From Albugo candida (taxonomy: Eukaryota; Oomycota; Peronosporomycetes; Albuginales; Albuginaceae): a stretch of 64,000 bases of DNA. Of this stretch, positions 41,793 to 55,613 are shown piece by piece. Both the position numbers and the translations under genes were made by a program. A model generated the notes under the pieces. That model did no database searches, was not told the origin of the DNA, and was given only the letters and a program-made list of their open reading frames with translations. Each line of letters begins with the position of its first letter. Position 1 is the first letter of the stretch. The stretch lies in assembly GCA_905220665.1 (NCBI GenBank), contig CAJNAR010000195.1:1-64000 (forward strand), in the 5' to 3' direction.

Positions 41793-44700
41793 TCAGACTT
41801 GTGAGCGCTCACGCCTTCGTATCTTGAGAAGATCTGATCTCCCGGAGAAATATCTTTTTGCTGAACCTGATTGCAATAAACCGAGCAAAACCGTCTGGAG
41901 CTGATCAAGCTGTGCGATATCATAGCACTGACGTTGATAAAACCGAATATGGGCGCTGAATGTGCTGTAGATCACCGAAACAGCTGGTCCTGTTGGTGTT
42001 GTAGATACTTGGTCGAAAAGTCGTCTATTCCGATCCGTCCAGATGAAGTGGATCGAAATGGCAACCAATGCAAACCAAAGATCTTCCAACACCATCCTGA
42101 ATGGCTTCCACCTATCACTAAGGTGAGGAAGTCGTAGACACGCAATGTGCGACCACTTCGGTCGAGCTGAAAAGAAAGCTATCCAAGAAGGAAATAGCTC
42201 CTCCCAAATTGGGTATGTCCTACTACAGTCGAAAAACAGATGCTGGTAACTTTCCACCTCACCACAATGCTCCTGTGTACACAGGATGATTTCCGGATGA
42301 GCTTGCTTCAGAAACCAGAACCGGGATCGCACTGGTAACATTGAATATGTAAGTCGGAGCTGAATGTCCGAGTATATTGGTACATAAACGTCCTCGAAGA
42401 CGTTTAAAACCCGTTGAGAAATCCTTTACCCAAGTCGAAGCACTTGGCCGGTCTCTCTCTGGTATGTGAAGCAGCAGTGGGTGAGGCTTGTCCGGTGGTT
42501 CTGCTTTCCCAACAACTCGAAAGAGTTGATTCCGAGGAATTGTCGGAAAGAAAACCTTCGTATCCGAAATTTGAATGCCAAACTGAACCGGATACGCCTT
42601 TGCAATGGAACGCTCTGGACACAACAAAACGCCCTCCGGTTGAATTCGACGTAAAATTTGAGTAGCTTCCACGTACAAGCGTCGTAAAAGCTTTGTCTTG
42701 GCTACTTCCGCTGAATTTCCAACTGTATGCGTACTGAAACGCAAGACAAACTCGGAAGACGAATTGAACCAAGTTGATCTTCCACCGAACAAATCACGTA
42801 GAGAACGGATGCGGAACGCTTGAGCGAACTGCATCCTAAAAGTACGCGCAGGTTCCGGGACCATTCCCATACATCGACGATGAGCAACCGCACTAGTAGA
42901 GCGTTGCCGTTGCTCAAACTGAAGATGAGAATCCACCTGCAGCCAGACAGGAGCATTTAACATAACGATGTATTGCTCCTGTGAAGACAAGGTCTGGGGT
43001 GTGAGTTCCCACTTACTCTGACTCCACCAAACGCACGTCTGCTTCCACCACGATGACGCTACATTCCAACGAACCATGGTAGCATGCCGACGAGGTGATA
43101 TCGTTAAGATATCGAGCGGCTTGAACGGTCCAAAGTTGGGTAAGATGTTCTTCACAATTTCCATACCAGTCAATGTCCAGTTGCTTGGAATAGGTGTACT
43201 GGAATGTAGTGCAAATTGTTGTAGAAATTGGAGTCGTTGTTTCATTAATTGCTTCTCGATCATCGGAACCTGTAAACCACCTTGTGAATAAGGCAGATAT
43301 AAAAGTTCCGATCGAATGAGCTGCACATGTGTTGAATCCCGCTCATACTTTCGACTCAACACAAATCGATTAAACATCGAGTGCCATCGTCGCAGTAAAT
43401 GTTTCGGGATATCAAAATGTGTCGTAAAATGCCATAATCGTGACAAAACCATGGTCTGCGCCACCAATAAACGTCCACGCACCGTTCTTGCTCGACGAAA
43501 CCACTGACGAAAACCACCATAGAAACGATCTTCTAGGAATTCAATCATCAAATCACTCACTGGTGATTGACTGAAAGGAATTCCCAAATACTTGACCGAC
43601 TCGCACTGTGATAGAACTTTCACTAAAGCGAACGGCTGACAGGCTTGATGACGGTTAAGAGGAAGTAAAGTCGACTTTGAAAGATTTAACTTTGCTCCTG
43701 AACCATCACAATAGTGTTGAACGACATCAAGCTGAGCCTCCACCCCACCGAGCGAAGACGATAACAAAGTCGAGTCGTCCGCAAAGAATAAACTGGTTGA
43801 TGTATCCATTGGAGTGATACAAATACCAGGTCCTTCATGTCTCCGCAACAAATTTCCCAACGGCTCAATAGTCATAAGAAAGAGCAATGCGGAGAGTGGA
43901 TCACCTTGTTTGACTCCACGAGAAGGAGTGATCTTTGGTGAAAGCGTTCCATTCAACAACAGCGAAACATTCGTGTTGGTGTATAGAAGCTTTGTCCACT
44001 TGATAAACGAATTTCCGCAGTTCATTTTCGAAAGCACAGCAAACATGTACGACCAATCCACTCGATCGTACGCTTTCTCAAAATCGAGAAAGGTTGCATA
44101 TGCTTCCTCGCCACGATGAGTGATCAAATCTTGTAGATCACTCATGTATCGAATGTGGTGGTGGATGGATCTGCCTCTCAGAAATGCTTTTTGGTCTTCG
44201 TGAATCAATTTCGGAAGCATTTTCTGGAGTCGATAGGCAAGTACCTTTGACAGCACTTTCACATCCACGCATATTAATGCTATAGGACGATAGTTGCCAG
44301 GATCTGCTCGAGATCCTTTTTTGTAAAGCAACGTGATTGCCGAACTACGCTGAGAGCGCAGCAGAGAGCCTCGACGAAGTTGATCGTCAAAGACAATTTG
44401 TAAACATTCACCAAAGACACTCGGAGCAAGTTGGTAGAATGCTGCCGGCAATCCATCCATTCCAGGTGATGAGTGTCCGCGCATACTTTTGATGGCTCCT
44501 TCCATTTCCGATTTAGTTAATGGAGCAGAAAGAAACGACTCATCAGAGCTGTTTAATGTTTTGGTAATTGAGTCGATAAGCGTTTGTTGTTTTTGAATGC
44601 AAGGACGGAGTGGGACTCCAGCTGAACTTTCCTTATCACCCATAATTCCACCCCAATGGTCGGTGAACTGAAGGGTGATTTCAAGTGGATTCTTTGATAC

Positions 44701-45975
44701 TTTGCCATTCGGAAGGAGGACTTCTTCCAATGGCACCCGATGACAAGTTGAATCCAGCGGACGAAAGAAGTATCTCGATGATTTCTCCACATTTCGCATC
44801 TGGTGGTCGAACGCGGAGTCTTGATTGTACTTCGACGAGCTCTTCACTCGTTCATGATAAAAATGAAGAGCGTCCTTGTAAAGTTTCTTTTCTGTGCTCT
44901 GATCTGATATTCGATAGGCGGATGCAGCATGTTCCAACTCCGATTGAGCTCGAATGAGCTCATCTTCCTCTTGACGTCGAATCATCTTTTGAATTTGCTG
45001 AAGTAAACGCTTCATATACTTCTTCCAACGCTCCCAATCCTTTCCGGGACTGGGAGAAGCACGAAGCTTTGCCAAAATGCGTTCCGCGTGCACTTCAATC
45101 GCCTCGATGATTACTGGGTACTCGAATAATGAGAGGGGACATTTCCAGTAACCACGGCCCTGAAGTTGGATCGGATTTGCAAACTTGAGTACTTGTGCCA
45201 AATGATCCCCCGTGTGAGGAAGGGTGGCATAATTTGAATCCTTATAAATTGTACGGAAGAGATGCTCCGACAAAAGGATGTAATCCAGTCGATTACGTCG
45301 TGGCTGAGGGCCAGTAAAGATACGCTCTTCGGGATGCTGGTGACGCCAAGCATCGAGAACACCCAAGTTTGAAAGCCATTCCAAACATGAGAGGCGACTT
45401 GGTTCATGACGATATGCACCACTTGAACAATCCAGACTTGGACAGAGAGCTGTATTGAGATCTCCACAAACGATATGTGATGCGTTTTCTTCGAATGATC
45501 CAATTGGAAGCTGATCGAAAAAAGGTTTTCGTTCCGTTGAATCCACCGGAGCATAAACGTTGTGGACGTATACTGGTGCTCCATGAACCACCAAACGAAC
45601 CACCAGATACCGATCTTGAACTGTGACATTGTGCACGGCTTCAGCAGTTTGAAATCCAGGAAAATCGTTCCGGATAATGGTCATAACACCGTTTACTCGT
45701 TCCCGAGAGGGGTGAGAGTGAAGACTATTCGTATCACTGATAAAGGATTTACTTTTGAATGTCGATGTCAGGTGAAAACGAAATGTCTCCAGGTGCTGGC
45801 GATCACGAAAACGAGTGTCTTGGACGCAACAGAGTGCATATTTTGAAAATGTATGTTGGATGGCAAGGTGACCATTCTTTTTGATTCCGTTTGTGTTGAC
45901 GGAAAGAATGGTCTTATTTGTCCACGAAAAAGTGGCCGTTGAGCTGCCCTTAGTATTGAACTGAAAGGGATCCAA
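41793..45975 (-). pseudogene. LINE E ORF2, one frameshift
   Basis: The frame is open from 45975 to 42259 and continues in another frame from 42341 to 41793. One extra base near 42384 (TTGGTACATAAAC versus TTGGTAATAAAC in C) causes the break, after all catalytic motifs. Present are NTNGIKKNGH, VCGDLNTAL, RLDYILLS, GDHLAQ, LDFEKAYD, GVKQGDPLS, FADDSTLL and, beyond the shift, the CCHC motif and WTDRNRRLFD. The first start-like codon is TTG; no ATG lies between the preceding stop and the endonuclease start. A single recent lesion suggests a fairly young copy. Confidence 0.88.
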
Positions 45976-48382
45976 CGACGAGTTTGTGAATACCGTCTTC
46001 TTCCTTCAATTGTAGTATAGAAGCTTCGTCGGTAAGAAAACGGTTGGATGACTGAAGCTGCACCAAGTCGTCGAAAATGGGACTTTCCCACCTTGCGTCA
46101 AACCACTCGCTGAGGCAAAGTGTACCCAACGGTGAACGCAAAATTTGCAACAACACATTCGTGTGAAGCAGACGACAGTGATGAGCTGGAATCCATACCA
46201 CTGGCTGACCAGTAACGTACTGGATCCAGTGGTCGCTGTGGTATATGGTTGGTGCCGTGCACATCAACATCAGCTCAAAGAACGCGAGCGAGTTTGTTGC
46301 TCGTGTCAATTCCTCCACTTCAGCTGACTCAGTCCACCAGTTGTCCACCGCTGCGAGCATAACTTTCCGAACAGCCGAAACGGAACCACCGACTTTCTTC
46401 GACCATTTTTTGCTAAACGTGGTATCCGAATTCGGTTCGGATGCTGCCAATACACGATTTATTGTGTGTATTCGCACCACTTGATCCAAGCATGGGTCAT
46501 TGGACCTCATGCAACGATTGAGCACTCCATGTAGTGCAATCGGATGATCTAATGCAAATTGGAGAATACTGTCTCCGTTGGATGTGAAACCAACATGTTT
46601 ACTTGCTTTCGCAACGTAAACATCCTCTTTCAACAAAGTATCCGGTCGAGGAGGAGACTGAGCTGTTTTCACATCTTGAATTAAGAAATCCACTACTTCT
46701 GCCACACGAGTCGGACGATCGTCCTTTTCAATTCGGGTGTGTTTTTTTTTGATGAAGTGAGCCGCTTCTTTAGAATTGGCCAAATCGTTTTTTACCACAA
46801 GTTTGGATGGTACAACCTGGTACCTTTTCCCAAAGTCGTCCTTCGTACTTACGTCAATTTTGACAAAGTCGACGTCGACGGAGCCGAGCACATTGAAATA
46901 ATTGCTCGTAGCCAAACCTTCCAATGATTTGGGAGGGGCATTGCTCAATAAGCTTTGAAAGCGATCAATAGATCGATTACGCTTGTTGCGATTTCGAACT
47001 GGAATCCACATGTCTTCGGCGGACTTCGACTCGTCTTGTTGGGTAATATTTGCTCCATTTTCCTCGACAGCCTGAACAGCTGAGGGAATTTTCACCTGAG
47101 TCGGAACAGAGTTTTGTAATACTGGAATTGTCGCATCGTCAGCGGTGGTACCAGGGGTGTCTTGAAGATTAGATTGCTTGTTTTCAAGACATTGTTTAGA
47201 CACTTCCGGTAATTTGCTGGTGTTTTTTTCCTGCTTTGGTGTCGTTTTCGACTTCATGGGCTGGCTTTTGACCTATGAAGCAGTTTGTTTCGTCGGTTTA
47301 TGATTCGGTTGAGGAGTTTTCACCGGCAGCAGTAAGCAGTGTGGACTGCGCTGACCCATCCTCAACCGATCAACCGGGAGGGGAGAAGCTTTCACTCGAG
47401 CCAAATAGAATCTCCCCTCGATACATATTTGCTCACAAACTTTTCCGCCAACCACTAGCTGTTCAGGACAGCTTGTGTCGCGGAAATAAACTCTCCAAGT
47501 CGACATAGCAAGTCGTCTGGAAGCCACTGCTTCACGAAAATTCTCATACAGAACATCGCACCCAAGACGATGCAAAGCCGACGCAATGTTGAGTGTGGGC
47601 ATTTCCGGTCCAATTCCGAAAATATCCAAGAAAAATCTCGAACCAAGAATATCGAATTCACGGAATGGGTATTTGTTCCCAAGAATCGTAACAGTTTCGT
47701 GGGCCAATTTATGGCAAACTTCCTCTTCGGTAACGAGGAGTCTCAAATTACCACCTGGCAATTTAGCCAATTGGCCAATTTTCCCTGCTTCGAAAAGCTT
47801 GTCGACAATCACATTACCGTGATCTCGAACGAAGGATTGCAAAATATGCGCTGGTGGGATTCGAACCAGCGCCTGACCAGTTTCCAGCACCACCGAGAAT
47901 TTTGCACTGGGTAGAGCGAAGGGTTTTGCTGCAGTCAAGTGTGCAGACAAAATCTCCCAACTTGGGCGGCCATTTTCGAAAAGCTTTTCAATAGCGCGAA
48001 GATCCGCAGCTAATGGCTTAGGCATTTCAACCTTCCATGTTGCTTTTTTAGCCGCTTTATCCTTGCGGATTTCCTCGTTGCCCTTCAGGATATCCGCCAA
48101 GGTAGCGCGGTTTTCTTGTTTAACCGGTTTTTTTACCGATACAGGAGGTAATGACGCGGTCGCGTCATCGATGTCCATAGGGATCGATGGAATCTCCTTG
48201 GGTAGAATACGAGCTGGCTCGACAGTCATGGTCACATCTGATTGGACCGTTTCAGATTCCGTGGATTCTGAGTGGCAGGTGGCCGCATCCAAAGAAACAT
48301 TTTCCGTTGGAACTGGTGCACGAGTTGTGACATCGTCGGACGACGTAACGATGGGTAAACGCGAAATGTCGATAGAAACCAT
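45950..48382 (-). pseudogene. LINE E ORF1, one in-frame stop
   Basis: ATG at 48382 (MVSIDISRLP). The frame reaches a TAG at 47273-47275 in the variable linker, then continues in the same frame to the TAA at 45950. Both conserved blocks are intact (KLPGGNLRLLV, YPFREFDILG; NSKEAAHFIKKKHT, FFELMLMCTAPT, SPLGTLCLSEWFDARW). P reads through this position with a Ser-Ala-Glu context, so the stop is private to E. Function inferred as RNA-binding ORF1 protein. Confidence 0.88.
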
Positions 48383-48482
48383 TCTGTTGGAGAGAATAGT
48401 AGTCAATAAGGGTGGTGTGGTTGAAAGTTGGTTGTTGTGTATCCAGTTTGCGAGGTGCGTAGCAGCTGGCAAATTGAGAAGT

Positions 48483-48496
48483 GCCTTTCTAGCTCA
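48483..48496 (+). repeat. tRNA 5' stub between LINE E and LINE B'
   Basis: GCCTTTCTAGCTCA serves as right duplication of E and left duplication of B'. LINE E 5' end lies directly to the left and the B' 3' terminus (GTTGAAGG) directly to the right. Confidence 0.93.
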
Positions 48497-48786
48497 GTTG
48501 AAGGTGTCTATATTACTAGAATTAGACTAACTGACTTCTCTAGTTGCCTAGGCTATCTTAAATAACATATATACATATAAAACGTTTCGTGAAATACCTG
48601 TGAGAGATGATAATATGTCTTCTCGTTGATAATCCCGTATCGCAGTAGCCTCAGCCACCTTAATACGAGACTGTGTCAAGCTTGTAGATGCTGTAAAGTT
48701 GTAAAGTTGTAAAAATGGTCCAAAGGTACAGTATTTTGAAAATTGGTGTGCGCCACACTAGGCGGAACAACGCCATCCAACTAGGA

Positions 48787-51700
48787 CTAGGATCCGAGTT
48801 GCACTTGCCGTTCCACTCGCCTGTGCCGGACCCGCAGCAATGATCTTCGACTGCTGAAAAATCCACCAAATGATCCCTGCGTTGCGAGTTGATCCAGTAC
48901 CTTTGCAAGCTGAATGCGTTCCTCTTGGTCGTAACACTGTCTTCGAAAGTACCGAACGTGCGCACTAAACGTGGTGTATATGACGGAAAGTGCTGGAACT
49001 GTCAGAGTTGCTGATCGTTGATCGAACAAACGACGATTCCGATCGGTCCAGACGAAGTGCAGTGTCACCGCTTGCAATGCAAGCCACAAATCCGATATAA
49101 TTGCTAAATATTCTTTCCAATCCGACCGTAGTGTTGGTACGATTGCACATGCAATATGCGTCCAACGTGGTCGAGAGGAGAAAAACTGATCCCAACTAGG
49201 GAGTAACTCTCTCCATAACTGTGCCGTGTGATCGCACTCTAGAAAGAGATGTTGATCGGATTCCACTGCCCCACACGAAGGCTGCGTGCACAAGATTGGT
49301 AATACACGTTTTCGAAGATGCCGTGATGTAGCCATAAAAGTTCGAACTCGTTCTGAATCCAGTGCGTCCGATCTCTCCCGTGATGACCAATGTGTCGACA
49401 TCGGATGACTCTTGGTTGGTTCGGGTGGTTTCCAGACGATTCGTGAGAGTTGTGAGCGTGGAATAGATGGAAAATAATGTTTCCTTTCCTTGCTTTTTAC
49501 TCCCACATAACATGATCTGCCACTTGTAGTTGGTATAATCCAAGTGATGAGACCAATCGTCGAGTGGATACGCTGGAGAATATGAGTGATTTCATTGTAA
49601 AGTCGACTCAGCAACTTTTCTTCAGACATATCCGACGTGTTCTGCTCTTCGTCGTTGTAATAGTTGGCGACGAAATCTTCCTTCGTTGGCCATGTGTCGC
49701 TTTCACGAAAAAAGTCTTGCAAACTTCGAACGTCGAAAAGTGTAGCAAACGTTTTTCGAAATGTTCGATGTGGTTCATCCACCATGCCAAGATTGTACCA
49801 AACGTTCTGTGTACTCGGATGACGAGTAGCAGCTTCGTAATGTAATTTTTGGTCGCAGTGAAACCACATCGGCTGTTCCATGTAGTACTGACGGCGTTGT
49901 GAAACATTTAAATCTGATATTGAAATGCTCCAATCCATCTGATGCCACATTCTAAATGCTTGTTTCCACCATGATGATATGCTCTCCCATTGAACCATTT
50001 TTCCATGTCGATTTGGTGCGATGGTGAATATATCCATCGGCTTGGTTGGTCCAAAGGGAGGCTGGATAAGTTGTAGTAATTCCGTCGAAGCTGTTGTCCA
50101 ATTCGCAGGAATAATTGTTGACGCATCGGATGCGAACTGCTGAAGGAATTGAATACGTTGTAGCTTTAGTCGTCCCACCAAAAAAGGAACTTGTAGTCCA
50201 CCATCTTGTCGGCGAAGATATAAAAACTCTTTGCTGAGTAGGTGAACATGTTTTGAATCTTTTTTGTGTTTCCGACCAAGCACAAATCGATTTAACATCG
50301 ATTGCCACTGTCGAATTGTCGCTGCTGGTATGTCTACGTGCATCGTGTAATGCCACAAACGTGATAAAATCATCGTCTGCGCAACCAGTAGTCGACCACG
50401 GACAGTTCGTGCTCCTCGAAACCATACACCAAACCCATCGTAAAAACGCTTGTCGAGAGTTGAAATAACCATCGAGTGAGTTGGTTTCTGGCCGAACGGA
50501 ATACCCAAATACTTGACCGAATCCTCCGGACCCATTATGGTCAAATTGGGAATACATGGACATGGCTTGGTCCGATTCAACGAGAGCAAAGATGATTTAC
50601 TCAACCTGAGTTTCGCACCCGATCTATCGCAATAGACTTGGACGAGTTCGAGTTGCGTCAAAACACCATTTGGTGTCTCTGAAAGCAATGTCGAATCGTC
50701 CGCAAAAAATAATCCAGTTGCGACCGTCGTGCTATTAATCCAAATGCCATGTTCTTCATGCTGTCGAAGTAAATTTCCCAAAGGTTCGATCGTCATCAGA
50801 AAAAGTAATGCTGAGAGAGGATCACTTTGTTTCACTCCACGTTGTGGTGTAATGGACGGTGTGATATTTCCATTAATCATCAACTGCGCCTTTGTGTTTT
50901 TGTACAAAAGACGAACCCAGTCGATGAAACTTTTTCCAACGCCCATCTTTTCCAAAACGCGAAACATGTACGTCCAATTGACTCGATCATAAGCTTTCTC
51001 AAAGTCGAGAAAAGTCGCATAAGCTTCCTCCCCACGATGAGTGACCAAGTCTTGGATGTCGGTGAGATGTCGAATATGATGATGCATTGACCTTCCTCGC
51101 ACAAATGCTTTTTGATCTTGATGGATCAATTTCGGCAAAAAACGTTGCAATCGATACGCCAACACTTTTGAAAGTACTTTTACATCGACACAAAGCAGTG
51201 CGATCGGTCGATAGTTGCCAGGATCACCTCGTGATCCCTTTTTTGTACAATAATGTTATTGCCGAGTGACGTTGTGATCGAAGTAGAATTCCTCTTTCCA
51301 GCTGATATTCGAACACGATCTTCAGACACTCGCCAAACGTTTCCGGATCAAGCTGATAAAATGCAGCTGGTAGTCCATCCATACCTGGAGAAGAACTACT
51401 CCGCATGTGCTTGATCGCTTCCGCCATCTCGGTCGTACTTAACCGAGTGGAGAGACGGTCTTGCTCTGCTGAGGCAAGTGAAACTTGAATCGAATCGAGT
51501 AACTTTTTTTGCTTTCTTTCACTTGGAACATTTGAGTCGGTCTCTGAGCTATAAAGAGAGCCCATGACACCACCCCAATGATCTCTGAATTCGTCAATAA
51601 TCTCCCTCGGGTTCGATGTCACGGTACCACATTTTTTTGTAACATTTTCGATCGGCACGCGACGACAAGAACTATCCGGAGGGCGAAAAAAATGCTTTGA

Positions 51701-52879
51701 AGAGTTCTCCATATGCTTCACGTGATGGTCGAAGCTTTCATCTTGGTTGTATTTCGCGTTGTTTTCGACTGAAATTCGAAATTGTTGGAGACTCGATTCG
51801 TAAAAGTACCGTGACTCATTGGTGTCGTGGATGCGATATCGAGCTGCTGCGACTTCCAAAACACGCTGGCTAGACTCAACATCGCGTCGGCTATCTTGTG
51901 CAACCTTTTTTTCGATTCCTTGAAGCTGTTTCTTGATTTTCGTCTTCCAACTTTCCCACATTTTACCGGGATTCGAAGTTGTCCGTAACTGTTCGAGCAC
52001 CAAATTCGCTTCCAATTTGATTGCTTCGACAACTTTAGGATATTCAAATAGTCGTAATGAGCATTTCCAATATCCTCGACCGGATGATTGAGTTGGATTT
52101 GCAAAAGTTTCTTTTTGTGCCAGATGATCTCCCGCATGTCGTGGACGAAAATACGCAGAGCTTTTGTATACCATATTGAATAGCTCTTCCGACATGCAGA
52201 TATAATCTAATCGATTCTTGCGCGGTAATGGTCCTGTAAATACTTTTTCAGTCGGATGTTGGATTCGCCAAGCGTCTACCACACCCAACTGTGAAAGCCA
52301 TTCCAAACACGCTAATCGACTTGGTTCGTGTCGAATTGTTCCACTCGAAGCATCGATAGCTGGATCGAGTGGTGTGTTGAAATCACCAAATACGATATGT
52401 GTTGCGGTCGATTCGAAAGTGTTGGAAAGCAATAACTCATAAAAACCTACTCGTTCCTCGGCCGTGACCGGTGCATATACATTGTGAATATACACCGGTG
52501 CATCGTGAATGAGAAGACGCAGAACCAAATAACGATTTCGAATGCTTCGATCGGTAAGTTCTTCAGCTGTTGAGTAACCGGGAAAGTCCGAACGAAGAAT
52601 TGTCATGACGCCACCACTGCGGTTTTGAGTCGGATGTAGAAATGCACTGTTGTGATCATTGACAAACATTTTGTGCTGCATTTTTGAGGATAATAAAAAC
52701 TGAAATGAGTCCAGTTGGTTGTGATCGTGAAACTTGGTTTCTTGAACACAACAAATGGAGTGTTGTGATAAGATGTGGTCGATAAATAGATGACCATGTT
52801 TATGAATTCCATTAACATTCACCGTGAGTGCTGAGATATTGTTCCACGTTGAAATAATCGAGGAGCCCTTAGCATTCAC
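48787..52879 (-). pseudogene. LINE B' ORF2, frameshifted in RT
   Basis: The frame runs 52879-51224 and resumes in another frame down to 48787. One extra C in the C-rich side of TGATCCCTTTTTTG near 51236 (B has one C fewer) breaks it at YKKG-SR, before the RT catalytic Asp residues. Apart from that the endonuclease, LDFEKAYD, GVKQSDPLS, FADD and CCHC motifs are intact. Start is GTG-like as in B. Confidence 0.9.
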
Positions 52880-55346
52880 GCTGAAGTGGACCAGTAATCA
52901 ACCTCATTTCACCCTCTTGTTGTGAGAGGTGAAGTGTTGTGTGCTCCTCTGGAAAAAAGCTGAGATTGACGGAAAGCTCAGCGATGTCACCATGGAGAAG
53001 TCCACGCCATCTACCTCCAAACCATTGCGACCAACACTTTATGCCAACGTCGGAGCGGAAGAAGGATATGATCACATTGGTTGGAAGTAAACGACAATGA
53101 TGACCCGGAATCCAGATCACTGGTCCATCGGTGAGATATTGGATCCAGTGGTCGTTGGTGTAGAATGTCGGAGCAGTACACATGAATAAAAGTTCCAACA
53201 ACGCGAGAGCTTTCGTTGCTCGAGTCAAACCGATAACGATGTCCGGCACTGACGTCCACCACGACATTACTTTCTCGAACAGAACAGATCGCTTGGAGGG
53301 AACTTTTCCACCAACGTGGCGACTCCATCGCGTCGCAAACGTAACATCTTCGCCGAGATTGTGAGTTGCAAAAACGCGATTTATCATAAGTAGATGAGCC
53401 ACTTCATCCAAAGCTTTATCATTCGACTCCATACACGAAAGTAGCACACCATTCATCGTGATCGGATGATCAAGTGCCGCTCGGATGATTTTGTCCGGAT
53501 TTGTGCAGAACTGGATTAGCGTTCCGCACATGAGGGATGCAAGAATCCGCTTGAACCAGCTTGTCCGGTCGGAGTGAGTGAAGGGCATTTTTCGAATCGA
53601 TTTCCATCAGCTCCCCTATTTCACCAACTCGGGTTGGTCGTTCCGATTTCTCGATTGTTGTATGACGTTTTTGATAAAAGTGTGCCGCCTCTTTCGAGGT
53701 GGCCACCTCTTTTGGCATCCGTGCTTTCACGGGGATGATTTGAACGCGATTGCCATTCTCTGGATTGGCAACCGCTGTTACTTCTTCGATCTCCACCTCC
53801 ATAGTTGCGAGCACGGAAAAATAGTTACTCGTCGCTAGTTTTGGAAGCGCAAGAGGTGGTGCTTTGGAGACCATTTGGTCGAACGGCTCCACCCGATTAC
53901 GTTTTCCACTCGTCCAAGCCAACTTCATGGATACATCCCCATCCCGCTCTACCCGTGGTTGGGAGTATGACTGACTGGTCAGTTGGAGGATGGGGGGTGT
54001 GGGTTGCAATAAAGCTTGTGCTCCTGGTGGTGTGATAGTGGGGGAGTGTTGAGCTCCAACGAGATTTGATCGGAGAGCTTCCGGTCGGGTTTCCTCGCTT
54101 TCAATTCTTGACTGAGAACTGGCTTCACTACTTTTTGTGGTGCCACCACGAGCTCCGTTGGCGCGTTTGTTTGTTTTGGTTGCTGGTGTGGTTTTTGTTG
54201 CGGTTGATTTTGAATGTGGTTTTGCTTTTTCTTTTGCTTGTTCGATTGTTGTTGCCGTGCTCCCGTGGTTGATATAGCGCACAAATCCAAGCAATAAGGA
54301 CCACGTTGACCAAAACGTGGTCGTTCCGTTGGAATAGGAGCATTCTTACCCCGTACTGGGTAGAGCTGTTTGTCGTAAGCGATTTGTTCAATCACTTTAC
54401 CAACTCGAACCAGTTGTTGGGGGCACGTCAAACTACCGAAGTAAACTCGCCAAGTCGACATCACCACTGCCTTCGTGGGAATCGTCTCGCGGAAGGTGTC
54501 ATACACCACTTGACATCCTAGTTGGTGAAGAGCACGGAGAATGTTGTTCCGTTCTTCCTCCACGCCTACGCCGAAAACATCGAGGTAGTACTTTGTTTCA
54601 AGAGTATCAAACTCCCGAAAAAAGTACTTCTCCCCAAGGATAGTCACCGGCTGACACTCCAACTGTTGGCAGGCATCCGCTGTGGTGACCATCACTCTGA
54701 TGTTTCCCCCAGGCATTTTGGACACTTGAGCGATTGACCGGCTCTCCAGTAAACTTTCAAAGACCGGATTGCCGTGGTCTCGCATCAGAGAGGATAAAAT
54801 TTTCCCATTCGGAGTACGGGTCAAGGACTGGCCCGTCTCCAAGACCATCGGGAAGGTTGCTTTCCGGATTTGGAAAGGTCTTGCTGCTTCCAATTTCGCA
54901 GACAAAACCGACCAATCCGGGTGCTCCCCATCAGCATATAGCTGCAGGATAGCCTCGATATCCGAGGCTTTCGGCTTTGCGAGCTCCACGCGAAATTTCG
55001 CCCGAGCTCTAGCCTGGTCCTTACGCAAGGACTCCTGTGACCTGATCAGGTCAGCCAAAGTGGGACCTTTAGTGTCGTCCACACTTGCAGTTGCCTTTGG
55101 GTCATCCTGTGACGGGGCAACGACAGTACCGCTTGTACCACCGGTACCACATCCTACACCGGTAGTACCGGTATTACCCTGTACCGTCACACAGGGGGTG
55201 GGGGTACTTTCCACGTCATCACATAGGGGTGATGACTCATCACCAATCATGCAATCACCCAAAACAGGGTGACTCATGAGGGTTGCCACGTCACTACAAG
55301 TGGACGCTAGCACCCTTGGTTGTGTCGATATGTCGACTTGGACCAT
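52869..55346 (-). pseudogene. LINE B' ORF1, two-frame plus an extra frameshift
   Basis: Frame a runs 55346-53979 and frame b 54294-53470, overlapping exactly as in B. An added T near 53521 (GCGTTCCGC versus GCGTCCGC in B) breaks frame b, whose C-terminal part continues as 53588-52869. Conserved blocks are the same as in B. The N-terminal acidic/Ser-rich segment carries several substitutions relative to B, more than elsewhere. Confidence 0.85.
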
Positions 55347-55438
55347 TGTTTTCGAGAGGAAAGAGTTGAAAAAGGTAGTTTTTCGAGTTGTTTTGTACTA
55401 ACTTGGCGGGTTACGTAGTAGCCGGCAAATTGAGAAGT

Positions 55439-55452
55439 GCCTTTCTAGCTCA
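55439..55452 (+). repeat. tRNA 5' stub between LINE B' and LINE C
   Basis: GCCTTTCTAGCTCA, identical to 48483-48496 and 62353-62366, with LINE 5' end to the left and LINE 3' end (GTTCAAGG) to the right. Confidence 0.93.
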
Positions 55453-55613
55453 GTTCAAGGTGTCTATATTACTAGAATTAGACTAACTGACTTCTCTAAA
55501 TGCCTACACTACAATAAATAACATATAATACATGCAGATGTGGCTTGAAAATCACAAAGAGTGGACTTGGTGCGGTTGAAGACGGTTGAGTAGACTAGCC
55601 ACTCAACTCAGAC

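Larger units (their letters stand above)
41680..48482 (-). mobile_element. LINE E, main part (family II)
   Basis: This is a full-length minus-strand LINE interrupted only by the gypsy element 49 bp from its 3' terminus. It has a 5' UTR of about 100 bp, ORF1 (48382-45950), ORF2 (45975-41793) and 3' UTR. The 5' end (CTTCTCAATTTGCC on the sense strand) abuts the tRNA-like stub at 48483. Confidence 0.93.
48497..55438 (-). mobile_element. LINE B', full-length (family I)
   Basis: This 6942-bp element is nearly identical to B throughout but has its own flanking duplication, so it is an independent insertion. Order: 5' UTR, ORF1 (55346-52869), ORF2 (52879-48787), 3' UTR. It shares with B the two-frame ORF1, the loss of about 90 bp before the zinc motif and the QSDP variant. 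Confidence 0.94.

Noticed and set aside
48483..48520. A complete tRNA gene at the stubs
   Set aside because: Only nucleotides 1-14 (to A14) are present before the next LINE begins. The following GTTG belongs to the LINE end, as shown by its presence at the non-tRNA site of B.
48063..48530. Plus-strand 155-codon frame
   Set aside because: It is antisense to LINE E ORF1 and its 5' UTR and runs on across the tRNA stub into LINE B'.
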